This document shows positions 1 through 6,186 of a stretch of DNA of 6,367 bases, piece after piece. The translations under genes were made by a program, and so were the position numbers. Origin of the DNA: Rhodobacteraceae bacterium UBA1957 (GTDB taxonomy: Bacteria > Pseudomonadota > Alphaproteobacteria > Rhodobacterales > Rhodobacteraceae); NCBI GenBank assembly GCA_002336405.1, contig DDEJ01000132.1, forward strand, positions 11,251-17,617, written 5' to 3'. The notes below the pieces were generated by a model, which saw only the letters and a list, made by a program, of their open reading frames with translations, did no database searches and was not told where the DNA came from. The stretch's first letter is position 1. Each line of letters starts with the position of its first letter.

Positions 1-533
1 AAGCGAAATTTCAGGTCGGGATCAATCACCGTCAAAGGCTCGTCCATCAACACAGCTGCTACATTGTCGCGTACCAGACCGCGCCCAAGCGAGATAAGTT
101 GCTTTTGGTCAGCGGTCAGCTTGTTGGCCGATTGTGTCAACAGACCCTCAAGGTTCAACGCTTCCGAGACCTCAGCAACCTTTGCTTTGATAAAGGCCTT
201 GTCATAACCGCGACAGACCAATGGAAAGGCCAGATTATCCTGCACCGTCATCGTGCCGTAAATCACTGGGAACTGAAAAACCTGAGCGATGTTGCGTTCT
301 GCCGTTGTGTGATCGGTGACATCGACACCATCAAACAACAACCGCCCTTCTGAGGGACGCACAATGCCGGACATGATGTTCAACATGGTTGTTTTGCCAC
401 AGCCCGAAGGTCCCAAAATCGCATAGCGACCGCCATCAACCCATTTCATATCAAACCGGTTCAGCGCATAGGTTTTATCCGCAGCCTCAGGATTGTAAGA
501 ATGAGCAATATCTTGAAGTGTAATCTCAGCCAT
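1..533 (-). CDS. ABC importer ATPase, GlpT-like (3' end missing, cut by window edge)
   Basis: Cytoplasmic ATP-binding subunit of a sugar/polyol-type ABC importer. The first 177 residues are present; the rest lies beyond the left edge. Visible motifs are Walker A GPSGCGKTT (residues 41-49), the Q-loop glutamine in VFQF (about 87), and Walker B VLMDEP (161-166) with catalytic Glu165. The signature is not LSGGQ but LTADQ (139-143), followed by KQLISLGRGLVR. From memory, the same altered signature occurs in GlpT-type ATPases of the rhizobial glycerol importer GlpSTPQUV. The H-loop and the C-terminal TOBE region are off-window. The start ATG (533-531) overlaps the stop of the preceding ATPase gene by one base (TAATG), so translation is probably coupled; only a weak GGCGGA-like site precedes it. 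It should pair with the neighbouring ATPase as a heterodimer. The family is secure; the substrate is not. Confidence 0.95.
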   Translation of the reverse strand, partial: MAEITLQDIAHSYNPEAADKTYALNRFDMKWVDGGRYAILGPSGCGKTTMLNIMSGIVRPSEGRLLFDGVDVTDHTTAERNIAQVFQFPVIYGTMTVQDNLAFPLVCRGYDKAFIKAKVAEVSEALNLEGLLTQSANKLTADQKQLISLGRGLVRDNVAAVLMDEPLTVIDPDLKFR

Positions 534-1612
534 TACTTTGTTCCGCCATAGGGTGAAGCCACCAGATTTTCGCTTTTATCAAAGGCATAAAGAGATTTGC
601 TGTCGATACCCGCCGTGACTGTTTGGCCGATATCGAAGTTTTGCACAGAATCCAAAAGACCAACCACATGCATCTGCGCGTGCTGCAGATGCAAGAACGT
701 CTCTGACCCGCTGATTTCAGCCAGTTCAATTTGAAACTCAAATCCATCACTGTCCAAAGTGATGCCCGAAGCTCTGATGCCAAACGTATATTTTCCACGA
801 GGTAGGGCAGCCAAATGTGGCGGCAGATCGAGGTGAATAGACGAGGTTAACACCAACGTGCTATCCACGACCTCACCCTCAAACAGATTCATTGCAGGAT
901 CATTGGTAATCTGTGCCACTTTGGTCGTTTTGGGATTTTCATAAATTTCCTGAGCACTGGCTTGCTGCAGAATACGCCCCTCATCCATGACGATGATTTC
1001 ACCGCCCAGTTGCATGGCTTCCACCGGATCCGTGGTGGAATAAATCAAGATCGCGTTCTCAGAGGCTTTGGCACTGAAAATATTCTTGAACTCTTCGCGC
1101 AACTGTTCGCGCAATTTGTAATCTAGATTGACCAAAGGTTCATCAAGCAGCAGTATGTTCGCCTCTTTGACCAAAGACCGTGCAAGGGCAACACGCTGTT
1201 GCTGACCGCCTGAAAGTGCTTGGATTTTACGAGTTTCAAAGCCCTGAAGACCCACCTGTTCCAAGGCTTGCCTCACCCTTGTGTCAATCTCAGGCCGGGG
1301 CATTTTGCGTTGCTTAAGGGGGAAGGCGACGTTTTCAAACACGCTGAGATGTGGATAGTTGATAAACTGCTGATACACCATCGCAACCTGACGTTTCCAC
1401 ACAGGGACAGCGCCAAAATCGACGCCATCGAGCGACATCTCGCCACTGTCGGGGTTGGTCAGGCCGGCTATGGTTTTCAACAAGGTGGTCTTGCCCGAAA
1501 GAGTGCGACCAATAATTGTATAAATCTTGCCTTTGGACATCTCGAACGAAACATCATTGAGATGAAACTCATCTTTGAATTTCATCGAAAGGTTAGAAAC
1601 TTTCAGCGACAT
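533..1612 (-). CDS. ABC importer ATPase, GlpS-like, with Thr in place of the H-loop His
   Basis: Cytoplasmic ATPase of 359 residues, a normal length for the MalK/UgpC class with a C-terminal regulatory domain. Motifs in order: Walker A GRTLSGKTT (35-43), Q-loop in VYQQF (79-83), intact signature LSGGQ (133-137), Walker B ILLLDEP (153-159) with Glu158, D-loop VNLD (161-164), then YSTTDP (191-196). In MalK relatives that last stretch reads YVTHDQ, so the switch histidine is Thr194 (codon ACG, bases 1033-1031). From about residue 240 onwards it resembles a TOBE-type domain. The start ATG lies 1 nt after the second permease's stop, and an AGGAG site sits inside that gene's end. Its defect complements that of the next ATPase, which lacks a standard signature. 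It resembles GlpS of the rhizobial glycerol system, from memory. Involvement in transport is near certain; the substrate is unknown. Confidence 0.96.
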   Translation of the reverse strand: MSLKVSNLSMKFKDEFHLNDVSFEMSKGKIYTIIGRTLSGKTTLLKTIAGLTNPDSGEMSLDGVDFGAVPVWKRQVAMVYQQFINYPHLSVFENVAFPLKQRKMPRPEIDTRVRQALEQVGLQGFETRKIQALSGGQQQRVALARSLVKEANILLLDEPLVNLDYKLREQLREEFKNIFSAKASENAILIYSTTDPVEAMQLGGEIIVMDEGRILQQASAQEIYENPKTTKVAQITNDPAMNLFEGEVVDSTLVLTSSIHLDLPPHLAALPRGKYTFGIRASGITLDSDGFEFQIELAEISGSETFLHLQHAQMHVVGLLDSVQNFDIGQTVTAGIDSKSLYAFDKSENLVASPYGGTK

Positions 1613-1613
1613 A

Positions 1614-2462
1614 CTACTTCAACGCTCCTGATAGATTGCCTTTGGACAGATAGCGTTCAACGATGAAAGCCACGACAATCAAAGGCGCCACGCACACAAG
1701 AGCCGCCGCAGACAGGCTCCACCAAGGTGTGATCGATGAATTCAACGCAACGATGGCGACCGGCAGAAGTTGCACTTCGGTAAACGTTAAAATGAAGGCA
1801 AAGAAAAAGTCGGTCCAACCAAAAATCATGCAAAACAATCCGGCCACGATTAGGCCCGGAATAGAGTTGGGCAGAACAACCTTATAAAATGCCTGATAGG
1901 GATTACAGCCATCAATCAGCGCTGTCTCATCGATCTCTTTTGGCACTTTGTTAAAAAAGTCCACCATGATCCACACCGCAATCGGCATCAGCAGCACGAT
2001 ATAAACCAAGATCAATCCAAATAAGCTGTCTAACAGTCCCAGTTTGCCCAACATGATAAAAAACGGGATAGACAAAACAATCGGTGGCATAATCCGTTGC
2101 GATATAAAAAAGAACGTGATGTCACTATTTTTGATAAAGCCAGCTTTAAAGGTAAAGCGCGACAACGCATAGGCCGCCAAGGTTCCCAGAGCGATGCTGA
2201 TCAAACTGGCCGAGCAGGTGACGAAAATACTGTTAAAATACGGCTCAACAATATTGACGCCCCCCTGTGCCGGCGACCGTAGTAAAACCCGCCACCCTTC
2301 TAGCGAGGGTTCAAACTGCAACCACGGAATATAGGTGGCCCCACCGGTGACCGAATTAAAATCTTTGAAAGATGTCGACAGAGCCCAAAGAAACGGCGCA
2401 ATCACAAACACCGACCACAGGCAGACAGCCAGATATTTCAGCGTCACATATACAAAGCGCAT
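1614..2462 (-). CDS. ABC importer permease, MalG/UgpE-like (CUT1 family)
   Basis: Inner-membrane channel subunit of 282 residues, the usual size for MalG-class permeases. About six hydrophobic segments are visible, near residues 10-30, 77-100, 115-137, 142-169, 203-225 and 248-268. The cytoplasmic EAA loop that docks on the ATPases is at about 174-204 (PKEIDETALIDGCNPYQAF, then KVVLPNSIPGL). The C-terminal tail YLSKGNLSGALK resembles the RGLTxGAVK tail common in this class. The start ATG is 2 nt downstream of the first permease's stop, with a good AAGGAG ribosome-binding site inside that gene. It would form the heterodimeric translocation pore with the product of 2465-3331. Sequence alone does not reveal the transported solute. 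Confidence 0.95.
   Translation of the reverse strand: MRFVYVTLKYLAVCLWSVFVIAPFLWALSTSFKDFNSVTGGATYIPWLQFEPSLEGWRVLLRSPAQGGVNIVEPYFNSIFVTCSASLISIALGTLAAYALSRFTFKAGFIKNSDITFFFISQRIMPPIVLSIPFFIMLGKLGLLDSLFGLILVYIVLLMPIAVWIMVDFFNKVPKEIDETALIDGCNPYQAFYKVVLPNSIPGLIVAGLFCMIFGWTDFFFAFILTFTEVQLLPVAIVALNSSITPWWSLSAAALVCVAPLIVVAFIVERYLSKGNLSGALK
1625..1629 (-). promoter_or_regulatory. Ribosome-binding site of first ATPase, inside the second permease gene
   Basis: AGGAG on the minus strand lies 12 nt before the ATG at 1612, within the last codons of the second permease. The spacing is a little long but acceptable. It supports ATG 1612 and suggests co-translation. Confidence 0.55.
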
Positions 2463-2464
2463 CT

Positions 2465-3331
2465 CTAGTTACTCCTTATCATGAGTTTGACCAGAATTTT
2501 TGCTATGACAGTCAAGCTTATGATCATTATGATGAGATAGGTGAACGACAAAGCCGCTGAATAGCCAAACTGAAACTCGCGCAAGCCTTTAATAAAAATA
2601 TAAAAACTTGAGGTCTCAGTGGATGTTCCAGGCCCACCCGAGGTCAAGACATAGACTGTGTCCATTATCTTTGATGCTTCGATCAGCCTGATGATAATCG
2701 CCCCGATAGAAATCGGCGCCATCAAAGGAAAGGTGACATAGACAAATTTACGGATGGGGCCTGCACCATCAATAGAGGCGGCCAGAAAAGGTTCTTTCGG
2801 CAACGACAGAAGGCCCGCCAACATCAACAGGAACATGAACGGCGTCCACTGCCAAACCTCAACGATAATCACCGTGACCAGCGCCAGATGCTCATCGCTG
2901 AGCCACAGAGGCGTCATGCCGAAAAGACTAAAAAAATCATTCACAGGACCGAGAGATTCATGGAAAAAGGTCCGCCAGATCACCGTCATGATAACCGGCG
3001 TGGTCATCATTGGAATTAAGAATAAAACGCGGAAAAACCGCTGAAACCGTATCTCTTGCCAGACCATAAGCGCCAATGCGAACCCGATTACATATTGCAG
3101 AAAAACGGTTGTTATTGACAGAAAGCTGAGGCGTAAGAAAGCCTCCCAAAAGCGGAGATCATCGGTGAAGAGACGGATATAGTTTTCAAGACCGATAAAA
3201 TCCAAGCCAGGGAAAAAGCTGTCCCAGCTGGACAGACTTAATCTGACCGTAAACCCAATAGGAAAGATCAAGATGCCTAAAAGAACCAGCAATCCAGGAA
3301 GCAAAAACAGATATTTATGTTTAAAGTTCAT
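2465..3331 (-). CDS. ABC importer permease, MalF/UgpA-like (CUT1 family)
   Basis: Inner-membrane channel subunit of 288 residues. Six transmembrane segments are apparent near residues 7-29, 66-90, 101-121, 150-175, 203-225 and 262-284. The EAA coupling loop is clear at about 180-203 (EPFLAASIDGAG, then FVYVTFPLM). A typical SGGPGTSTE stretch (231-239) precedes the last helix. There is no long N-terminal extension or large periplasmic domain as in E. coli MalF, so it is closer to the shorter UgpA type. The chosen ATG follows a modest GAGAG site. An ATG 13 nt upstream is out of frame and opens only a seven-codon frame. It lies 73 nt downstream of the binding-protein gene, across a stem-loop, and 2 nt upstream of its partner permease. 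Confidence 0.95.
   Translation of the reverse strand: MNFKHKYLFLLPGLLVLLGILIFPIGFTVRLSLSSWDSFFPGLDFIGLENYIRLFTDDLRFWEAFLRLSFLSITTVFLQYVIGFALALMVWQEIRFQRFFRVLFLIPMMTTPVIMTVIWRTFFHESLGPVNDFFSLFGMTPLWLSDEHLALVTVIIVEVWQWTPFMFLLMLAGLLSLPKEPFLAASIDGAGPIRKFVYVTFPLMAPISIGAIIIRLIEASKIMDTVYVLTSGGPGTSTETSSFYIFIKGLREFQFGYSAALSFTYLIIMIISLTVIAKILVKLMIRSN
2472..2477 (-). promoter_or_regulatory. Ribosome-binding site of second permease, inside the first permease gene
   Basis: AAGGAG on the minus strand lies 9 nt before the ATG at 2462, within the last codons of the upstream permease. This couples the two permease genes physically and supports the annotated start. Confidence 0.7.
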
Positions 3332-3354
3332 CGTCTCTCGCCATGGTTAAGAAA

Positions 3355-3381
3355 TGAACGCCACTTGATTAGGGGCGTTCA
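3355..3381 (-). promoter_or_regulatory. Intercistronic stem-loop between binding protein and permease genes
   Basis: A perfect 8-bp inverted repeat (TGAACGCC / GGCGTTCA, arms 3355-3362 and 3374-3381) encloses an 11-nt loop in the only sizeable gap after the binding-protein gene. On the transcribed strand the hairpin is followed by TTTCTT, too short a T-run for a convincing full terminator. Similar hairpins after binding-protein genes, as between malE and malF in enteric bacteria, stabilise the upstream message or attenuate read-through, so that the binding protein is made in excess of the membrane subunits. That role is inferred here from position and symmetry. Confidence 0.5.
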
Positions 3382-3404
3382 AATATCGTGTCTTAATTAA
3401 TAGA

Positions 3405-4943
3405 CTACTCTAGATTGTCTTCCAAAGCGACACCGACGGCGTAAGCTTCTCTCACCACATCTTTGCCGATACGTTTGACGATCTTTTTCCACTCAGCTGC
3501 AACTTCATCCAAAGCTTCTTGTGGCGACAGCTGACCTGCCAGAGCCTTAGAGGTGCCGGTTGCGATGGCGCTGTTAAATTGGAAAACACCAGGAATACGC
3601 AGCGGGAATACCCGGTTTGTGCTGCCTTCTTCCATTTCCATCAATGTATCGGCATACTGCTTCGCAATTTCTGGATCCCAACCTTGACGCTCAACATAAA
3701 GTTCAGGCACGAAGTCCGATTTTTTGAACGGGTTTACACCAAAACGGCCAATGGCAATGTCTGCTTGGTGGTTTGCATCATTGGCAAAGAAGCACAGATA
3801 GTCGAACGCCATATCGTGGTTTTTGCTTTGCTTGGCAACAGCCGCTGTCCAACCCCAAACAATGTAAGGTGCCTGATTATATTCGTCTTCCCACGCACCG
3901 CTGACACGGTTCCAAACGCGGTCTGACCCCGGAAGTGGCGCTGCACCAACCTTGTTCTTGATCGCACTGTCGTCTTGCATGGCCGCAACGAAGGCGTCAT
4001 CCCAGGAGAAGCTGAACAGGGTTTGCCCACCCCCAAATGAGTTAATCTCGTCACCCAGACCAAAGTTAATCCCGCCTGGTGGCACATATTTTGTCGCAGC
4101 AACCCAATCGGTCAGAGCTTCGACAAATCCCGGACCATTGATCAGCGGTTCCATGGTTTCTAAATCAAAGAAATACCCGCCCGGTGTTCTTGGATTTTTT
4201 GCATAGGCAACCGAACGGCTGAAGAAAGCCGCAAACATCAGGTCGTCTTTTTTCATGACTTCTGCTGAACCATACTCCAGTTCGCCGTCATTGTCCCAAT
4301 CCCAGCCATTAAAGAACGCAGCCATTTCGCCGTATTCTTTCCAAGTCTGCGGCACCCGCAGTTCTTTACCGGTCTCAGCTTTATATTTCGCCTGATACTC
4401 AGGATTGTCGATCACGTCTTTTCTGTACTTCAGATAATGGCGATCGCCATCGATCGGAAACTGGATCATCTCTCCATCCCAAGAGTTCACGTCGATGTGG
4501 CTCTGGGTGACGTCTTGCATTTGACGCATGTTTACGTATTTCGCGGGCACAGGCTCAAGATACTGTTTCCAATCGCGAATGAAGTTCGAGAAACCAAATA
4601 CAATGTCATAGGGCGATTGACCCGATTGGAACGGCACCATTGCCTTGGAGTATAGATCGCCCGCAGGGGTGTGGATCACGCTGACTTCGGCCCCTGTTAA
4701 GGTGCTAAACTGCTCGGCATGCAAAGCAGTTGGTTCACCCATTACAGGCACAGCGTGGGTGTTGATCGTAAGCTTCTGACCACTGTAGTCTTTTTGAGAC
4801 ATCGCGTCATATGAACACTCACCCGGAATATCGCCGGTGTTTTTAATGTGTGGAAACTGATCGCTCCACTTATCGGCCTGCACAGCGCCCGCTAGTAAAC
4901 TTGCAGTCGCAGCGACAACGCCCATACCTAATATTTTATTCAT
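3405..4943 (-). CDS. Periplasmic solute-binding protein of the ABC importer
   Basis: Exported binding protein of 512 residues that would capture the solute and deliver it to the permease pair. It starts with a classic signal peptide: MNK, a hydrophobic stretch from about residue 4 to 20, and a probable cut after AVQA (residue 23), leaving a mature protein of about 489 residues. There is no lipobox cysteine. The length and the PYDIVFGFSNFI, INSFGGGQTLFSFSWDD and AFDYLCFFAND stretches fit family 1 (carbohydrate-type) binding proteins. At 215-222 it has DWDNDGEL, an EF-hand-like loop. Two cysteines (43 and 384) remain in the mature part. The start is ATG 4943, preceded by GGGAG. An in-frame ATG at 5057 would add 38 residues, overlap the dehydrogenase gene and bury the signal peptide, so it was rejected. 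The ligand is unknown; a polyol or sugar is most likely given the neighbours. Confidence 0.94.
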   Translation of the reverse strand: MNKILGMGVVAATASLLAGAVQADKWSDQFPHIKNTGDIPGECSYDAMSQKDYSGQKLTINTHAVPVMGEPTALHAEQFSTLTGAEVSVIHTPAGDLYSKAMVPFQSGQSPYDIVFGFSNFIRDWKQYLEPVPAKYVNMRQMQDVTQSHIDVNSWDGEMIQFPIDGDRHYLKYRKDVIDNPEYQAKYKAETGKELRVPQTWKEYGEMAAFFNGWDWDNDGELEYGSAEVMKKDDLMFAAFFSRSVAYAKNPRTPGGYFFDLETMEPLINGPGFVEALTDWVAATKYVPPGGINFGLGDEINSFGGGQTLFSFSWDDAFVAAMQDDSAIKNKVGAAPLPGSDRVWNRVSGAWEDEYNQAPYIVWGWTAAVAKQSKNHDMAFDYLCFFANDANHQADIAIGRFGVNPFKKSDFVPELYVERQGWDPEIAKQYADTLMEMEEGSTNRVFPLRIPGVFQFNSAIATGTSKALAGQLSPQEALDEVAAEWKKIVKRIGKDVVREAYAVGVALEDNLE

Positions 4944-4952
4944 CTTGTCTTT

Positions 4953-4957
4953 CTCCC
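4953..4957 (-). promoter_or_regulatory. Ribosome-binding site fixing the binding-protein start
   Basis: GGGAG lies 9 nt upstream of the ATG at 4943 on the minus strand, in the 34-nt gap after the dehydrogenase gene. It supports this start over the longer in-frame start at 5057, which lies inside the dehydrogenase gene. Confidence 0.7.
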
Positions 4958-4977
4958 AGTTAGTCTTTTTGCTGTAT

Positions 4978-6033
4978 TTAAGGAATAAGGACAGCGCGTC
5001 CCTTAACCTTGCCGTTGTTGAGGTCTTGCAGGGCTTGGTTAGCGTTTGCGAGACCATATTCTTGCGTGGTCAGATTAACTTTGCCTTTATCAGCCAGCGC
5101 CATTAACTCGGTCAATTCGGCCCATGTACCAACCAGATTGCCAATAATATTTTTCTCAGTTGTGATCATTTCAAAGGCGCTGACATTGATGTCTTCGCCG
5201 TAACCAATCACATAATAGCTGCCCATATCGCGCGTCATTGCCAGACCCTTGGCTGTTGTGCCGCGTTCGGCCACAAAATCCAGCACTGCTTCTGCGCCTT
5301 TTCCTTGTGTCAATTCGAGAACTTTTTCGACTTCATTACCATCAGCTTTGACCAGATATTCAGCACCGCATGATTCTGCTAGCGAAAGTGAAAGATCAGA
5401 TGGATCCACCACAATAATATCTGCCGCACACATTGATCGAAGAACCTGAATGCCAATATGGCCCAAGCCGCCAGATCCGATGACCACACATTTCTCACCG
5501 GGCAAAAGATGCCGGGAGGCCTTTTTTGCCGCCCTGTACGCCGTGAGGCCGGCATCCGAGTAGGCGGCCACTTCTTTGGGAATTAGCGTTTGTGGTAATT
5601 TCACAATGTTACGGACTGAAGTTTTTAACGCTTCTGCATATCCACCGTCACAACTAACGCCAGGGAAAGATCCATTTTCGCCGTGCATGTCATGACCGCG
5701 CCGACACGCCAAACAAGTGCCACCAGTGATTTTGGGATGCACAATCACCGGATCACCTTTTTTCAAACCTTCGACTTCAGATCCGATATCTTCAATCCAG
5801 CCTGCGTTTTCATGACCCATGATAAGCGGCAATAAACTGTCGCCAGTTGGATCCATCGCGCCGCGCCATACGCCCTCGATGATATGCAAGTCAGTGCGGC
5901 AAACACCCGCCCCACCGATACGCACAATCACATCACTGGACTTCTCAATTTTAGGATCTGGCACATTTCCCATGTCCACCCAAGATGATGCCGTTAGATC
6001 ATCATCATATTTATGCAGCACTTGTGCTTTCAT
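4978..6033 (-). CDS. Zinc-dependent NAD-type alcohol dehydrogenase (MDR family, D-arabinose dehydrogenase/ADH-A-like)
   Basis: Cytoplasmic medium-chain dehydrogenase of 351 residues, a full-length member that would oxidise an alcohol or polyol to the carbonyl form. The N-terminal catalytic domain shows GVCRTDLH (Cys45) and GHEN (His74, Glu75); AAYSDAGLTAY supplies Asp160 as the likely third catalytic-zinc ligand, as in Rhodococcus ADH-A. The Rossmann domain has GSGGLG (186-191), and Asp210 in VVDPSD ends the second strand, which favours NAD over NADP. The tail GRAVLIP is typical of the clade. The structural-zinc lobe is altered: Cys107 and Cys110 remain, but the two other cysteine positions are Gly104 and Gly118. 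It is the first gene of the operon, 34 nt before the binding-protein gene. The start ATG 6033 has a weak GGGTGA site. Its natural substrate cannot be read from the sequence; it may act on the imported solute. Confidence 0.95.
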   Translation of the reverse strand: MKAQVLHKYDDDLTASSWVDMGNVPDPKIEKSSDVIVRIGGAGVCRTDLHIIEGVWRGAMDPTGDSLLPLIMGHENAGWIEDIGSEVEGLKKGDPVIVHPKITGGTCLACRRGHDMHGENGSFPGVSCDGGYAEALKTSVRNIVKLPQTLIPKEVAAYSDAGLTAYRAAKKASRHLLPGEKCVVIGSGGLGHIGIQVLRSMCAADIIVVDPSDLSLSLAESCGAEYLVKADGNEVEKVLELTQGKGAEAVLDFVAERGTTAKGLAMTRDMGSYYVIGYGEDINVSAFEMITTEKNIIGNLVGTWAELTELMALADKGKVNLTTQEYGLANANQALQDLNNGKVKGRAVLIP

Positions 6034-6093
6034 GTTTCACCCATTCTTTTCTTGTTTTCTGTCAAATAAAGAGCCGACTCCCAGCAGAATAGT

Positions 6094-6099
6094 ATTATG
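6094..6099 (-). promoter_or_regulatory. Possible -10 element of the operon promoter
   Basis: CATAAT on the minus strand matches TATAAT at five of six positions and lies about 60 nt before the dehydrogenase ATG. No good -35 hexamer is found 16-18 nt upstream. The imperfect dyad abuts it, so the promoter could need an activator or be blocked by a repressor. The call is weak. Confidence 0.2.
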
Positions 6100-6101
6100 A
6101 C

Positions 6102-6117
6102 TGTTCAAATCTGATCA
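6102..6117. promoter_or_regulatory. Second, imperfect dyad TGTTCA-N4-TGATCA
   Basis: This repeats the TGTTCA half-site of the perfect dyad, with the left half-sites starting 31 bp apart, about three helical turns. The right half has one mismatch (TGATCA for TGAACA) and the spacer is one base shorter. Same-face placement would suit cooperative binding by one regulator. It may be coincidence. Confidence 0.3.
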
Positions 6118-6132
6118 CCCATGCCTAATTTA

Positions 6133-6149
6133 TGTTCAATTTGTGAACA
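6133..6149. promoter_or_regulatory. Candidate operator: perfect dyad TGTTCA-N5-TGAACA
   Basis: A perfect 6-bp inverted repeat with a 5-bp spacer lies 100 nt upstream of the first gene of the operon. Size and symmetry match a site for a dimeric repressor or activator. The half-site resembles those of some DeoR/GlpR-type sugar regulators, but the match is loose and no regulator gene is in the window. Known: operons of this kind are commonly substrate-controlled. Inferred: this site does that here. Confidence 0.45.
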
Positions 6150-6186
6150 GTCGGCAGCCACAACAATGAAATAGGGGCTGTTGATC

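Noticed and set aside
526..798. Minus-strand 90-codon frame within the ATPase gene
   Set aside because: It is out of frame with the TOBE-domain coding sequence, which continues intact through this region.
1220..1666. Plus-strand 148-codon open frame
   Set aside because: It is a shadow lying almost wholly over the minus-strand ATPase gene with its clear motifs. Its translation has no recognisable domain.
3321..3344. Seven-codon leader frame (MARDDEL) overlapping the first permease's start
   Set aside because: It has no ribosome-binding site, and a frame this short occurs readily by chance. Translational coupling through it is conceivable but unsupported.
3519..3926. Plus-strand 135-codon open frame
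   Set aside because: It is antisense to the binding-protein gene, has low-complexity shadow-like composition and shows no family features.
4944..5057. Longer binding-protein start at ATG 5057, adding 38 residues
   Set aside because: It would overlap the dehydrogenase gene by 80 nt and place a charged, non-signal stretch before a textbook signal peptide. ATG 4943 has a good GGGAG site.
6067..6083. Short GAGTCGGCTC-like hairpin followed by TTTATTT in the dehydrogenase leader, as an attenuator
   Set aside because: The stem is about four base pairs with a two-base loop, sterically implausible.
5819..6100. Plus-strand 93-codon open frame reaching into the upstream region
   Set aside because: It is mostly antisense to the N-terminal part of the dehydrogenase; no ribosome-binding site or recognisable domain was seen.
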